Positions 16,554 to 24,190 of a stretch of DNA of 64,000 nt are shown here, in pieces. The stretch lies in the NCBI GenBank assembly GCA_934254925.1, contig CAKQMD010000002.1, positions 1-64,000 on the forward strand, in the 5' to 3' direction. Every line of letters begins with the position of its first letter. Position 1 is the stretch's first letter. Origin of the DNA: an uncultured Alphaproteobacteria bacterium. GTDB taxonomy: Bacteria; Pseudomonadota; Alphaproteobacteria; RF32; CAG-239. The notes beneath the pieces are model-generated. The model had not been told where the DNA came from and ran no database searches. It saw nothing but the letters and a program-made list of their open reading frames with translations. The translations under genes and the position numbers were made by a program.

Positions 16554-18671
16554 TTATTCAGGATCGGTATCCATTTCCTCCCAACCGTCATCACCAACAG
16601 GGATTTCTAAACATATCCGTTCAAGTAGCCGAGGCAAAAATACTTGTCCCATTCCATGTCGAACAAAACTGCGACGATTTTCGAACTCCTCAGGAATTTT
16701 GTAATTTTGAGGAAGACCATTAACTAAGATGACTTCAAGCAATGTTAACGGGCGTGCGTCAGAATAGGTGCCATCTTTACGAGGTCTACCAGGATGAATG
16801 GTGCGAAGGCCATTAACGCTCCCATTGCTGCTATCAATCGTGTTTGACGGACGGTCCCAAAATTTACGAGAACCATTACCTGCATAACAACCAAACCCAG
16901 ATAGTTGATATTTAGGGTCATTATCTTTTGAACGGCAACCAGTCGGCGTATGTTCTAAAGCTTCTTTAATTTTATCTGCTTTGATTGGATCTGAATGTAA
17001 TGGTTCAAATTCATGATACTTAATACCGCTATCTCCGTCATCTGATGAAGGAAGATGATATATAGCTTCCAAAAGAGGTTTAGCAAATTTTTCAGCACAA
17101 GGCCATTTCCACACGCCTTCTTTTGATGCCAGCATAATGCTACGTACGCGTGACTGACTCGTTCCGTAGAAGCAGCCGTCTTCAATCGCAAAATTCAGCG
17201 TGTAGCCTAACGGTTCTAGTTCATCTCTCAAATATTGGCCAATCGTTCGGCCTTTGAGTTTAGCTTGCATCATTTTGGCTAATGGATGACCTGTTAAATC
17301 CATATCCATTGGAAATGAGAATCCAAAGAACTGCTTGGCATTCTCTGTTACAATGTATTTCGGTCTGGTGGCCTTAACAAACTGAACGAACCAAAAAACT
17401 AATGTTAATTCCTCCTGATCCATCCATTTTTTTGCCTTTAGTGACGTAAATGTAACACACGGAATCCCCGCAACGACCATACAACACGAGTTATTACGAA
17501 AAGCTTTAACAACCTTTTTGAAAGTTTTTTTGAAGTCTCCCTGAATCATCTCCACAGGATATTTTGAACGCATTTTGTTCATGGCTACATAGTATTTTGC
17601 CACATCAGGATCATATTCAGAGGCAACTTTACAGACAAACCCATGCTGTTCAAGGTAGTATTCGCAAGTCCCAAAGCACGAAAATAATGAACAATAAGAA
17701 ATTGAGTTTTTCAGCTTACGCTTTTTCAAGGATTCAAACGGAATTGCCGAGCGTATAGTCTCAAAATTAAACTTGGCTTTGGTTTGAGCTTGGGCTTCTT
17801 CAACATCGGCCTCGGCTTTTTCTTCATCAGTCGGCTCAGGAGGCAAATTTAAGAAAGACAAAGCATGATTTCGGGAAAGAGTATCGTTATTAGCAAGTGC
17901 ATACTTCAATTCCCTTTCCACCAAATAATCTGTCAAACGGGTTAGCTGCCTAGCTTGAGTGTAACCAATACCATAGTCTTCAGTCAAAATTTCCTTTTTG
18001 GTACGTAATTCAGTTAACACTTTATCTAAGTTTGCTGTATTGCGTTGCTTCTTTTCATTGTCATTTGCAGCTTCCAAGTCGGTGCGCTTACCCATGCGGG
18101 TTACAATTTTACGGATCTCATTGCCTAACTGTACCTCTCCTTTGAGCCAAAGATAACCGTATTCTTGGGCACGTTTTAAGAAATACGTTCTGGTCTCAGG
18201 CGGTAGAATTTTTCTCTTTGCTAAAGCTCCGGCTGTTGAAGCGTGCCCCTGACTAACCGTAATAAACTTAGTTAAATCCGTTAAATCTGTAGGTATGGAT
18301 ACTGACTTGCTGTTTCCAGAACACAGCTCCGCCAATTCTTTTTTGGAGATGTGAGTTTTTTTAGCAACTTCGTTAATATCAATATAAACTTGAGGGAGAC
18401 TGTTTTCTTCATCAATAGCATTTTCAACGACAGCAGGACACCCAAAATTTGCAGGTCCCGGATAATCACCGCCGTTATCATCACCGTTATTATCGTTTTG
18501 AGCTTGTTGTTTTCTGAATACATCTGCCCGGTCAAGCATTGTTTCAAGTACACTGCTTTGACCCCGTGTCTCTGTTACTTCACTATATCCAGCCTGAAAA
18601 TCTGCACCGGATGCGTTTTGTAAAATTTCACCGTTTTGGTTGGCTACGGTTTTTAATTTTTCTTTTGCCAT
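16554..18671 (-). CDS. C5-cytosine DNA methyltransferase with a large N-terminal extension
   Basis: The C-terminal half (residues 325-705) has the ordered motifs of Dcm-type enzymes: motif I SYCSLFSCFG (326-335), IV GIPCVTF with catalytic Cys405, VI ENAKQF (443), VIII QSRVRSIMLA, IX RPSNTI and X RHGMGQVFLPRLL. ENA replaces the usual ENV. The N-terminal 320 residues are not recognised: a low-complexity Asn/Asp/Gly patch (58-70), then helical segments; HISKKELAELC (about 107) could be a helix-turn-helix. No restriction partner adjoins it, so it may be a solitary or phage/plasmid-type protective methylase. ATG 18671 follows AGGAAAGGAT. The terminator is at 16504-16533. Confidence 0.85.
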   Translation of the reverse strand: MAKEKLKTVANQNGEILQNASGADFQAGYSEVTETRGQSSVLETMLDRADVFRKQQAQNDNNGDDNGGDYPGPANFGCPAVVENAIDEENSLPQVYIDINEVAKKTHISKKELAELCSGNSKSVSIPTDLTDLTKFITVSQGHASTAGALAKRKILPPETRTYFLKRAQEYGYLWLKGEVQLGNEIRKIVTRMGKRTDLEAANDNEKKQRNTANLDKVLTELRTKKEILTEDYGIGYTQARQLTRLTDYLVERELKYALANNDTLSRNHALSFLNLPPEPTDEEKAEADVEEAQAQTKAKFNFETIRSAIPFESLKKRKLKNSISYCSLFSCFGTCEYYLEQHGFVCKVASEYDPDVAKYYVAMNKMRSKYPVEMIQGDFKKTFKKVVKAFRNNSCCMVVAGIPCVTFTSLKAKKWMDQEELTLVFWFVQFVKATRPKYIVTENAKQFFGFSFPMDMDLTGHPLAKMMQAKLKGRTIGQYLRDELEPLGYTLNFAIEDGCFYGTSQSRVRSIMLASKEGVWKWPCAEKFAKPLLEAIYHLPSSDDGDSGIKYHEFEPLHSDPIKADKIKEALEHTPTGCRSKDNDPKYQLSGFGCYAGNGSRKFWDRPSNTIDSSNGSVNGLRTIHPGRPRKDGTYSDARPLTLLEVILVNGLPQNYKIPEEFENRRSFVRHGMGQVFLPRLLERICLEIPVGDDGWEEMDTDPE

Positions 18672-18817
18672 ATTTTTTTATCCTTTCCTTATGGCGTTAT
18701 ACCTTCCCAGCTATTTTAGCCTTCGCTTGATATCTCAGCTTTTTTGCTGATAAGAAAAGAATAAAAGGAAAAAGAAATTTATGTAAAAACACTCAAAATG
18801 ACGGTTTTTGTTTGTAA

Positions 18818-20032
18818 CTATTTGTTTTTGCGATTTTTATAGCGACTTATTCTCTTAATCTCAGGAAGTTCAGCTAAGTATTCCAAATCAGGTATATAAT
18901 ATTGAGGAGCCTGAGGGGAATATTCAATATGGCTACAACTTCTCCAGTTTTTCATCAATTCGCTTGTTTCGCCAATATGTGAGTAAAACGCCTTTTGACG
19001 TATGTTTAATATGGCTAAGGCTGTTTGACGATTACACCAATTAATGTATCCTTTTTTTTCGTAATTAACGTCAGAATGAGGTTTTAAAATTTTATAATAA
19101 TATTGTTTTAGGCACTCATTGGTGGCACTTATACTATAATATGATTGAAGTACCGTTTTATGTGGATAACTTTTTTTGTATTTTTCTAATAAATTAATAC
19201 CAGATGTTTCAGAAATATTGAAAATTTCAGCCAAGTTACGTATGGTTAAAGTATATTCAGGATCATCATATCTAAGGGCTAAATCAGTTTTAACAGCAAT
19301 TTCCATGGGACGATTTCCTGTAACCTCATGAACTATATCATAATTTTTAGGTTCTTTTGCAGGATTTTGAGTTCTTACTAAATTTATAAACGTATTACTT
19401 CGATAATCATATTGTGTTGATCTTGTTTGAGTATACAAAAAGTTGCAATAATGGACTAAAGCCGTTTTTTCTAACTTAGCGCTTTGGTAAGGGTATATAA
19501 TATGTAATGCAGCGTCATATACGGACGAAATCTTTATATGATTTTCAACAATAATTTTTTCTATTTTACTTAAAAAGTTTTGGATTTCTTCAGAGAAAGG
19601 ATGTATTGACTGTCTATCTCTTTTATAACAAAACGAATTAAACAGTTGAACATAATCACGAAGATTTTCAAAACTAACCGAATCAATCTGAAAATCACCT
19701 TCATAACAATAAAAATATAATTTTACAGTCTGGTTATTATTTAAGTGTCTTGATGTATTTATAGCTTCGAAAATTCGCGAAAAATAATCCAACGCATGCC
19801 ATATTGTTACTCTATCTATATAATATTCTTTATTAGATAATTCATAGGATTTGATAAGCAACGGCATTAAATTTTCAGCTAAAAAGCCCAAATAGTTATT
19901 GTTAAAATGAAAATTTTCTTGAACAAAATTTTTCTTACAAAGAGTTATTATCCGACGAATATAAGTATCAATGGTACTGTCTTTACGATTTTCGGATAAC
20001 CATTTTCTAAAATTTTCTTCCAAGCCAATCAT
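18818..20032 (-). CDS. Unrecognised DNA-binding-like protein with integrase-like N-terminus
   Basis: A 404-residue protein. Residues 1-100 (ENFRKWLSENRKDSTIDTYIRRI) resemble the core-binding domain of tyrosine recombinases and the small protein 14272-14529. A helical middle follows, then a helix-turn-helix-like stretch LTIRNLAEIFNISETSGINLL (about 265-285) and another near QTALAILNIRQKAFYSHIG. The catalytic Arg, His-x-x-Arg and Tyr are absent, and the C-terminus is basic (RYKNRKNK). It lies last before the tRNA-Gln side of the island. Possible roles are a regulator, an excision factor or a recombination accessory protein. Confidence 0.55.
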   Translation of the reverse strand: MIGLEENFRKWLSENRKDSTIDTYIRRIITLCKKNFVQENFHFNNNYLGFLAENLMPLLIKSYELSNKEYYIDRVTIWHALDYFSRIFEAINTSRHLNNNQTVKLYFYCYEGDFQIDSVSFENLRDYVQLFNSFCYKRDRQSIHPFSEEIQNFLSKIEKIIVENHIKISSVYDAALHIIYPYQSAKLEKTALVHYCNFLYTQTRSTQYDYRSNTFINLVRTQNPAKEPKNYDIVHEVTGNRPMEIAVKTDLALRYDDPEYTLTIRNLAEIFNISETSGINLLEKYKKSYPHKTVLQSYYSISATNECLKQYYYKILKPHSDVNYEKKGYINWCNRQTALAILNIRQKAFYSHIGETSELMKNWRSCSHIEYSPQAPQYYIPDLEYLAELPEIKRISRYKNRKNK

Positions 20033-20102
20033 AAAAAAACTCCTAATTTTATCTTATATTATCAAGATTTAAGAAAACGTAAAGCCCAAAATATATAAGA
20101 AT

Positions 20103-20130
20103 AACCTTTGACTTAGCTATATCATAGGTT
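20103..20130 (-). repeat. TAGCGA-type hairpin repeat, copy D (degenerate)
   Basis: AACCTTTGACT / TATCATAGGTT with loop TAGCTA; eight of eleven arm positions pair. It ends in AGGTTGTAAAAA like copy B. It lies 70 bp upstream of the start of the 404-residue gene. Confidence 0.45.
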
Positions 20131-20250
20131 GTAAAAACATAGCCTACTAAAAAAGGCTGGAGTCATTTTCTATCTCACGCGTTATAAGGGCTAGTTAAAA
20201 AATGGCTTTTTTTGAAGAGATGTTGTTTAAGCAGAAAAAAATTTAAGAGC

Positions 20251-20282
20251 AAAAATAAATCATCGTCAACGTCAAAAACTTT
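20251..20282 (+). repeat. 32-bp repeat, right copy
   Basis: It matches 15170-15201 at 27 of 32 positions with transitions only. It lies about 215 bp from the tRNA-Gln 3' end. Confidence 0.55.
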
Positions 20283-20465
20283 TATTTTAGGCAGGCTTCA
20301 AATCCGGCTTTGGATAAATGATAATCCCAAAAGGCTATGAAAGAATGCCTTTAGTTAACTTATTGAAAAATAAGAAAAGTCATAAAAAGTAGTCCGAAGA
20401 TGATTCATATTTAAGCCTGTAATGATATAAATTTTCGGACTCGGTTAAGTTGTTGATTTATAAAG

Positions 20466-20492
20466 AAAAAATCGCCATTTCTGACGATTTTT
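20466..20492 (-). terminator. Terminator of tRNA-Gln
   Basis: Stem AAAAATCG / CGATTTTT with a 10-base loop, followed on the minus strand by T-rich sequence. It lies directly after the tRNA CCA end. Confidence 0.65.
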
Positions 20493-20498
20493 GAACTG

Positions 20499-20573
20499 TG
20501 GCTGGGGTGGCTGGATTCGAACCAACGAATGACGATACCAAAAACCGTTGCCTTACCACTTGGCGACACCCCA
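20499..20573 (-). tRNA. tRNA-Gln (anticodon UUG)
   Basis: The cloverleaf is complete on the minus strand: acceptor TGGGGTG/CACCCCA with U1-A72 and G73, D-loop with AAGTGGTAAGG, anticodon stem ACGGT/ATCGT around loop TTTTGGT (TTG at 34-36), T-arm with GGTTCGAATCC, and encoded CCA (20499-20501). Its 3' end faces the accessory island, a usual position for an integration site. Confidence 0.96.
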
Positions 20574-20762
20574 AATAAAGTTGCCGTTTTTATCAACTTA
20601 ATGATCGGAACCGGCAATCCGGCAGCGACCTTCGAAAAATCTCTCCAGCAGCCGCAGTAAGTCTAACCGAACGGGCAAGCGTTGTTTAGAATTACGTTTG
20701 TGGTCATATATCTATGACAGTTTTTTGCTTTTGGCAAGAGTTTTTTTTAGTTCGTTCATAAT

Positions 20763-21623
20763 TTACTTGGTTAAAAGCTTTTTCTTTTCTTCTTTTCCCT
20801 TTAGAATATCCAGATCTCTTTCCGTTGCGATTTTGTGCAATATGGTTTTGACGACGGTATCGATTTGTTTGCCTTCGCTATAATCTGCGGGGAGGGCAAA
20901 ATTGACCCGGTTGTCGCTTAAGAGTTTGATGGCAGTTTTTTTGTGTCGGCTTTTGGGTTTGTAAACGGCAATGGCATGGCCGTTACGTTCTTTAGTCAGT
21001 TTCATGGAGGGGATGTCGGTCATGCCGTCACCGAAATAGATCATGCGGGTGAAAGGGATGGGGCGTTCGTCATCGGGGGTGAATTCGTTAACGGCACGAT
21101 CGTCGAGTTTTCCCAGACCTTTGTTGATTTTCGAAAGGTATTGGGTTTTGGTGGTATAATTGACAATCCTTGCCGGCCAGATGGGGCAGCCGCCTTCGTT
21201 ATAAGCGTAAGAGCAGGCGAAAACGTCTTTGAAGTAGCGGCGGATGGAGCTGCCTTCGATGATGGCTTCTATGCCGGCGGAGATGATGTAATGCTCAATG
21301 TCCAGTTCAAGGGTTTTGCCGTATTGGTTAATGCGGTCAAACCATTCTTCCACGCCGGCGTAGTATTCTATGTTTTGACCAATTTGCCGCAAGCTTTCCC
21401 GTGTTAGGCAGATGCCTTTTTCCTCTGCCATTTTCTTAATATAATACATGGTTCCGGTGATTTGGTCCACTTGATTTTCCAGGGCCCAGGCATTGGCTTT
21501 GCGCCAGAAGGTTTTGGGTTTCATGCCGAATTCGGGAATGAGGGCATAGTCTTGCATATAGGTGGTACTGAGGGTTTCGTCAAAGTCATAAATAAAGGCG
21601 ACTTTTGTCGGTTTTAAGACCAT
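20763..21623 (-). CDS. HAD-superfamily phosphatase
   Basis: A 286-residue cytosolic hydrolase with HAD motif I DFDETL (nucleophile Asp13, acid/base Asp15), a motif II candidate IISAG (about 113) and motif IV FGDGMTDIP (about 199). The helical cap between motifs I and II suggests a C1-type small-molecule phosphatase like the phosphoserine phosphatase branch; substrate unknown. It is transcribed divergently from glyQS. ATG 21623 is followed by MVLKPTKVAF. The Lys-rich C-terminus is not part of the fold. Confidence 0.8.
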   Translation of the reverse strand: MVLKPTKVAFIYDFDETLSTTYMQDYALIPEFGMKPKTFWRKANAWALENQVDQITGTMYYIKKMAEEKGICLTRESLRQIGQNIEYYAGVEEWFDRINQYGKTLELDIEHYIISAGIEAIIEGSSIRRYFKDVFACSYAYNEGGCPIWPARIVNYTTKTQYLSKINKGLGKLDDRAVNEFTPDDERPIPFTRMIYFGDGMTDIPSMKLTKERNGHAIAVYKPKSRHKKTAIKLLSDNRVNFALPADYSEGKQIDTVVKTILHKIATERDLDILKGKEEKKKLLTK

Positions 21624-21712
21624 TGTTGATTATCTCCACTTGCTTTTTAAGAATAAACATTATAAAAGGGATTAGTTAAGATTTGTTATATTTTCAAAGA
21701 GGATGAATTAAA

Positions 21713-23074
21713 ATGGTTGCAAAAACGATGGATCAGTTGGTGGCGCTGTGCAAACGCCGGGGGTTTATCTTTCAAAACTCGGATATTTACGGCGGTTTGC
21801 AGGGTGTTTATGACTACGGTCCCTTGGGTGTGGAGTTGAAAAACAATTTGAAACAGGCCTGGTGGCGCTCGATGGTTTATGAACGCGACGATGTGGAAGG
21901 CTTGGATGCTGCCATTTTGACCAATCAGAAGGTTTTACATTATTCCGGACATGAAGACACTTTTTCCGACCCGATGACGGATTGTCGCAAGTGCAAAGGG
22001 CGTTTTCGGGCCGATCATATTAAAGACGGCAAATGTCCCAACTGCGGGTCGACCGATTTGACCGAACCGCGGCCGTTCAACCTGATGTTTAAAACTGCCA
22101 TCGGGCCGGTCGACGATGGTTCTTCTTTCGGATATCTGCGTCCGGAAACGGCTCAGGCGATCTTTACACAGTTTAAGAACGTGGTGGATGCCACGTCACG
22201 CAAGCTGCCTTTCGGTATTGCCCAAATCGGAAAATCTTTCCGCAATGAGATTACGCCACGCAATTTTATTTTCCGGGTGCGGGAATTTGAACAAGCCGAG
22301 CTTGAGTATTTCGTGATGCCCGGTGAAGACGAGAAATGGCATGAACTTTGGAAAGATGAGCGCGTTAAATGGTGGGAAGAGCAAGGCCTGAAACGGGAAA
22401 ACATCAATATTTATACCACACCGAAGGAGGACTTGGCACATTATGCCAAGGCTTGTTACGATATCGAATATCGTTTTCCGCACGGTATGGAGGAGTTGGA
22501 GGGAATTGCCAATCGTACGGATTATGATTTGGGTAATCATACCAAGGCTCAGGAAGAAATGGGTCTGACTTCGCATTGCCATGAAAACAAAGAATCAACG
22601 CAGAAACTTTGCATTATGACGGATGACAATAAATGGGTGATTCCTTTTGTGATTGAACCGTCCATGGGGGTTGACCGCGGCGTTTTGGCCGTTATGACAG
22701 AGGCTTATGAGGAAGAAGACCTCGGCGGCGGAAACAGCCGCGTGGTGCTTAAACTGAAAAAGCACTTGGCACCAATCAAGGTGGCCGTGATTCCTCTGAA
22801 GAAGAATAATGAGCAGATTATGGCCAAATGTCATGAAATTAAGAAAAACCTGCTTAAGCTCGGAATTGGACGCGTGGCTTTGGAAAATACCGGAAACATC
22901 GGCAAGGCCTATCGTCGCCATGATGAGATCGGGACACCGATTTGCATTACCGTTGATTTTGAGACGATTGAGCAACAGCCGGAATCCGTAACCATCCGCG
23001 ACCGTGACACGATGGAACAGCATCGGGTTAATGTGGCAGATCTGCCGGCTTATCTCCGCGACTATTTTGCTTAA
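21713..23074 (+). CDS. glyQS: Glycyl-tRNA synthetase, single-chain dimeric type
   Basis: Charges tRNA-Gly with glycine. The 453-residue chain has class II features: [11 protein letters not shown] (motif 1 region), a zinc-like CxxC...CPNC insertion (about 90-115), the motif 2 stretch [22 protein letters not shown], motif 3 PSMGVDRG, and a C-terminal anticodon-binding domain beginning at IKVAVIPL. This is the alpha2 enzyme of eukaryotes, archaea and some bacteria. Most Alphaproteobacteria are expected to use the two-gene GlyQ/GlyS tetramer, so this gene stands out. It starts at ATG 21713 after AAAGAGGATG and ends at a terminator. Confidence 0.95.
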   Translation: MVAKTMDQLVALCKRRGFIFQNSDIYGGLQGVYDYGPLGVELKNNLKQAWWRSMVYERDDVEGLDAAILTNQKVLHYSGHEDTFSDPMTDCRKCKGRFRADHIKDGKCPNCGSTDLTEPRPFNLMFKTAIGPVDDGSSFGYLRPETAQAIFTQFKNVVDATSRKLPFGIAQIGKSFRNEITPRNFIFRVREFEQAELEYFVMPGEDEKWHELWKDERVKWWEEQGLKRENINIYTTPKEDLAHYAKACYDIEYRFPHGMEELEGIANRTDYDLGNHTKAQEEMGLTSHCHENKESTQKLCIMTDDNKWVIPFVIEPSMGVDRGVLAVMTEAYEEEDLGGGNSRVVLKLKKHLAPIKVAVIPLKKNNEQIMAKCHEIKKNLLKLGIGRVALENTGNIGKAYRRHDEIGTPICITVDFETIEQQPESVTIRDRDTMEQHRVNVADLPAYLRDYFA

Positions 23075-23090
23075 GCTTTGTCTGTAAAGA

Positions 23091-23117
23091 AAAAGCCGGG
23101 AAGTTTCCGGCTTTTTT
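23091..23117 (+). terminator. Terminator of glyQS
   Basis: AAAAGCCGG - GAAGTTT - CCGGCTTTTTTT lies 17 bp after the glyQS stop: GC-rich stem then a T-run on the plus strand. It also has A-runs that would let it act on the minus strand, where the SMI1-like gene ends. Confidence 0.85.
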
Positions 23118-23151
23118 TGATGCGAAAGGGGACTGATGCGAAATGAGGCTT

Positions 23152-23595
23152 TTAGGACAGGCGTGACAATTTGACGAATTCCTGCAACAATTCGGCAAAG
23201 GCGGAAACTTCCAGTCGGCGTCGCAGGTTGATGCGGTCTATCAGAGCATAAGAATTGTCTTCGGCATGGTAAATGATGACGCTTTCGGAGGTTCGGCCGA
23301 GAATCAGGCGGGAACGGAAAAAGTCGTAGCGTTTGTAGGGCTTGTTCATTGAGACGAGGTCAGGAAAAGTATAGTCTCCGCTGGTTCTTAAATGCGGCTG
23401 ACATGAGAAAAGTTCAATGCCGTCAAAGCTGAGGCCGTCGGAGAGACCGAGAAAGGCGGCATAGGCGTCGGGGATCGGCGGCGAATCGTTTTGGCAAAGG
23501 GTTTTACTGCAGTTTTTCAGATCTTGCGCGGCGGCGGGAGCGAAAGAGACACAGCCGGGTTGGGATTTGAATTTGGCAAGCAGTTTATCAATCAT
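23152..23595 (-). CDS. SMI1/KNR4 (YrhA-like) family protein, candidate immunity protein
   Basis: A 147-residue soluble protein with the SMI1/KNR4 pattern: PPIPDAYAAFLGLSDGLSFDGIELF (about 40-65), then a RLILGRTSESVIIYHAEDNSYALID block (about 95-120) and a final helix. The superfamily includes many immunity proteins of polymorphic toxins. ATG 23595 is preferred to ATG 23613: it follows AAGGAAAAATTTATC and overlaps the stop of the upstream gene by eight bases, a coupled arrangement usual for toxin-immunity pairs. It is the last gene of the coupling-protein operon and faces glyQS. Confidence 0.7.
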   Translation of the reverse strand: MIDKLLAKFKSQPGCVSFAPAAAQDLKNCSKTLCQNDSPPIPDAYAAFLGLSDGLSFDGIELFSCQPHLRTSGDYTFPDLVSMNKPYKRYDFFRSRLILGRTSESVIIYHAEDNSYALIDRINLRRRLEVSAFAELLQEFVKLSRLS

Positions 23596-24175
23596 GATAA
23601 ATTTTTCCTTCAAACCAGGGAATGTAGATCAGGTAACGGTTTTTCAAAAAGCCGCTTTCAATCTGAAGGTCAAAAAGATGATGGAGGCGGGCATGGACAG
23701 GATGGGTTTTGACCAAAGAAAAATTGTCGGGTTCCAGACTGCCGCCGAAATCAAACGGAATCTTCAGATGAGTATTGAAATTTTCGGGGGCATAGCCTTG
23801 TTTGAGCTGGTGAATGGCCATATTGTCAAGTCCGAGGCTTAAGCAGGCTTCGGTTTCCTCGTAGGCTAGGCGTTTGAGGAAAACGGCGCGGGCTTTGATG
23901 TATTCCTCAAAACTGCGTTCCATCTCCGGCCAGGTTTGCGGCGTATAGTCACGGAGCCGTAGCGTGATGTCTTTGAGGCGGTATTCGGCAATTTTTTGCT
24001 GCAGGAGAGCCTGCATCTCTTCCGGGTGGGGAATATTTTCTCCGTCTTGCCATCTGGTTTCCAAGGGCTTATGTCGCCGGCGCAGGTCCTCATAGGCTCG
24101 GAGAAGGGACGTCGGCTGCCGGGGAGCGGTCGAAGAAGAGGGCGATTGCCGACGATTTTTAGTCCAGTCCCACAT
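23588..24175 (-). CDS. Candidate HNH-like nuclease toxin
   Basis: A 195-residue protein. The N-terminal 120 residues are charged and helical. The C-terminus reads HLKIPFDFGGSLEPDNFSLV then KTHPVHARLHHLFD (about 140-175): a His, an IP..FGG turn, a conserved Asn, then two spaced His, as in the HNH/ENDO VII toxin folds of polymorphic toxins. It follows the VirD4-like gene after 15 bp and overlaps a SMI1/KNR4-like gene, the classic immunity partner. Neither a signal peptide nor a known secretion domain is seen. The toxin role is inferred from motif plus context. Confidence 0.5.
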   Translation of the reverse strand: MWDWTKNRRQSPSSSTAPRQPTSLLRAYEDLRRRHKPLETRWQDGENIPHPEEMQALLQQKIAEYRLKDITLRLRDYTPQTWPEMERSFEEYIKARAVFLKRLAYEETEACLSLGLDNMAIHQLKQGYAPENFNTHLKIPFDFGGSLEPDNFSLVKTHPVHARLHHLFDLQIESGFLKNRYLIYIPWFEGKIYHD

Positions 24176-24190
24176 TTGGTCGCTTCCGTT

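Larger units (their letters stand above)
20033..20465. other. Gene-free gap between the island and tRNA-Gln
   Basis: No convincing gene was found. The gap holds hairpin copy D (20103-20130) and the right 32-bp repeat (20251-20282), with AT-rich sequence around them. This is the most likely place for the right island boundary. Confidence 0.5.
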
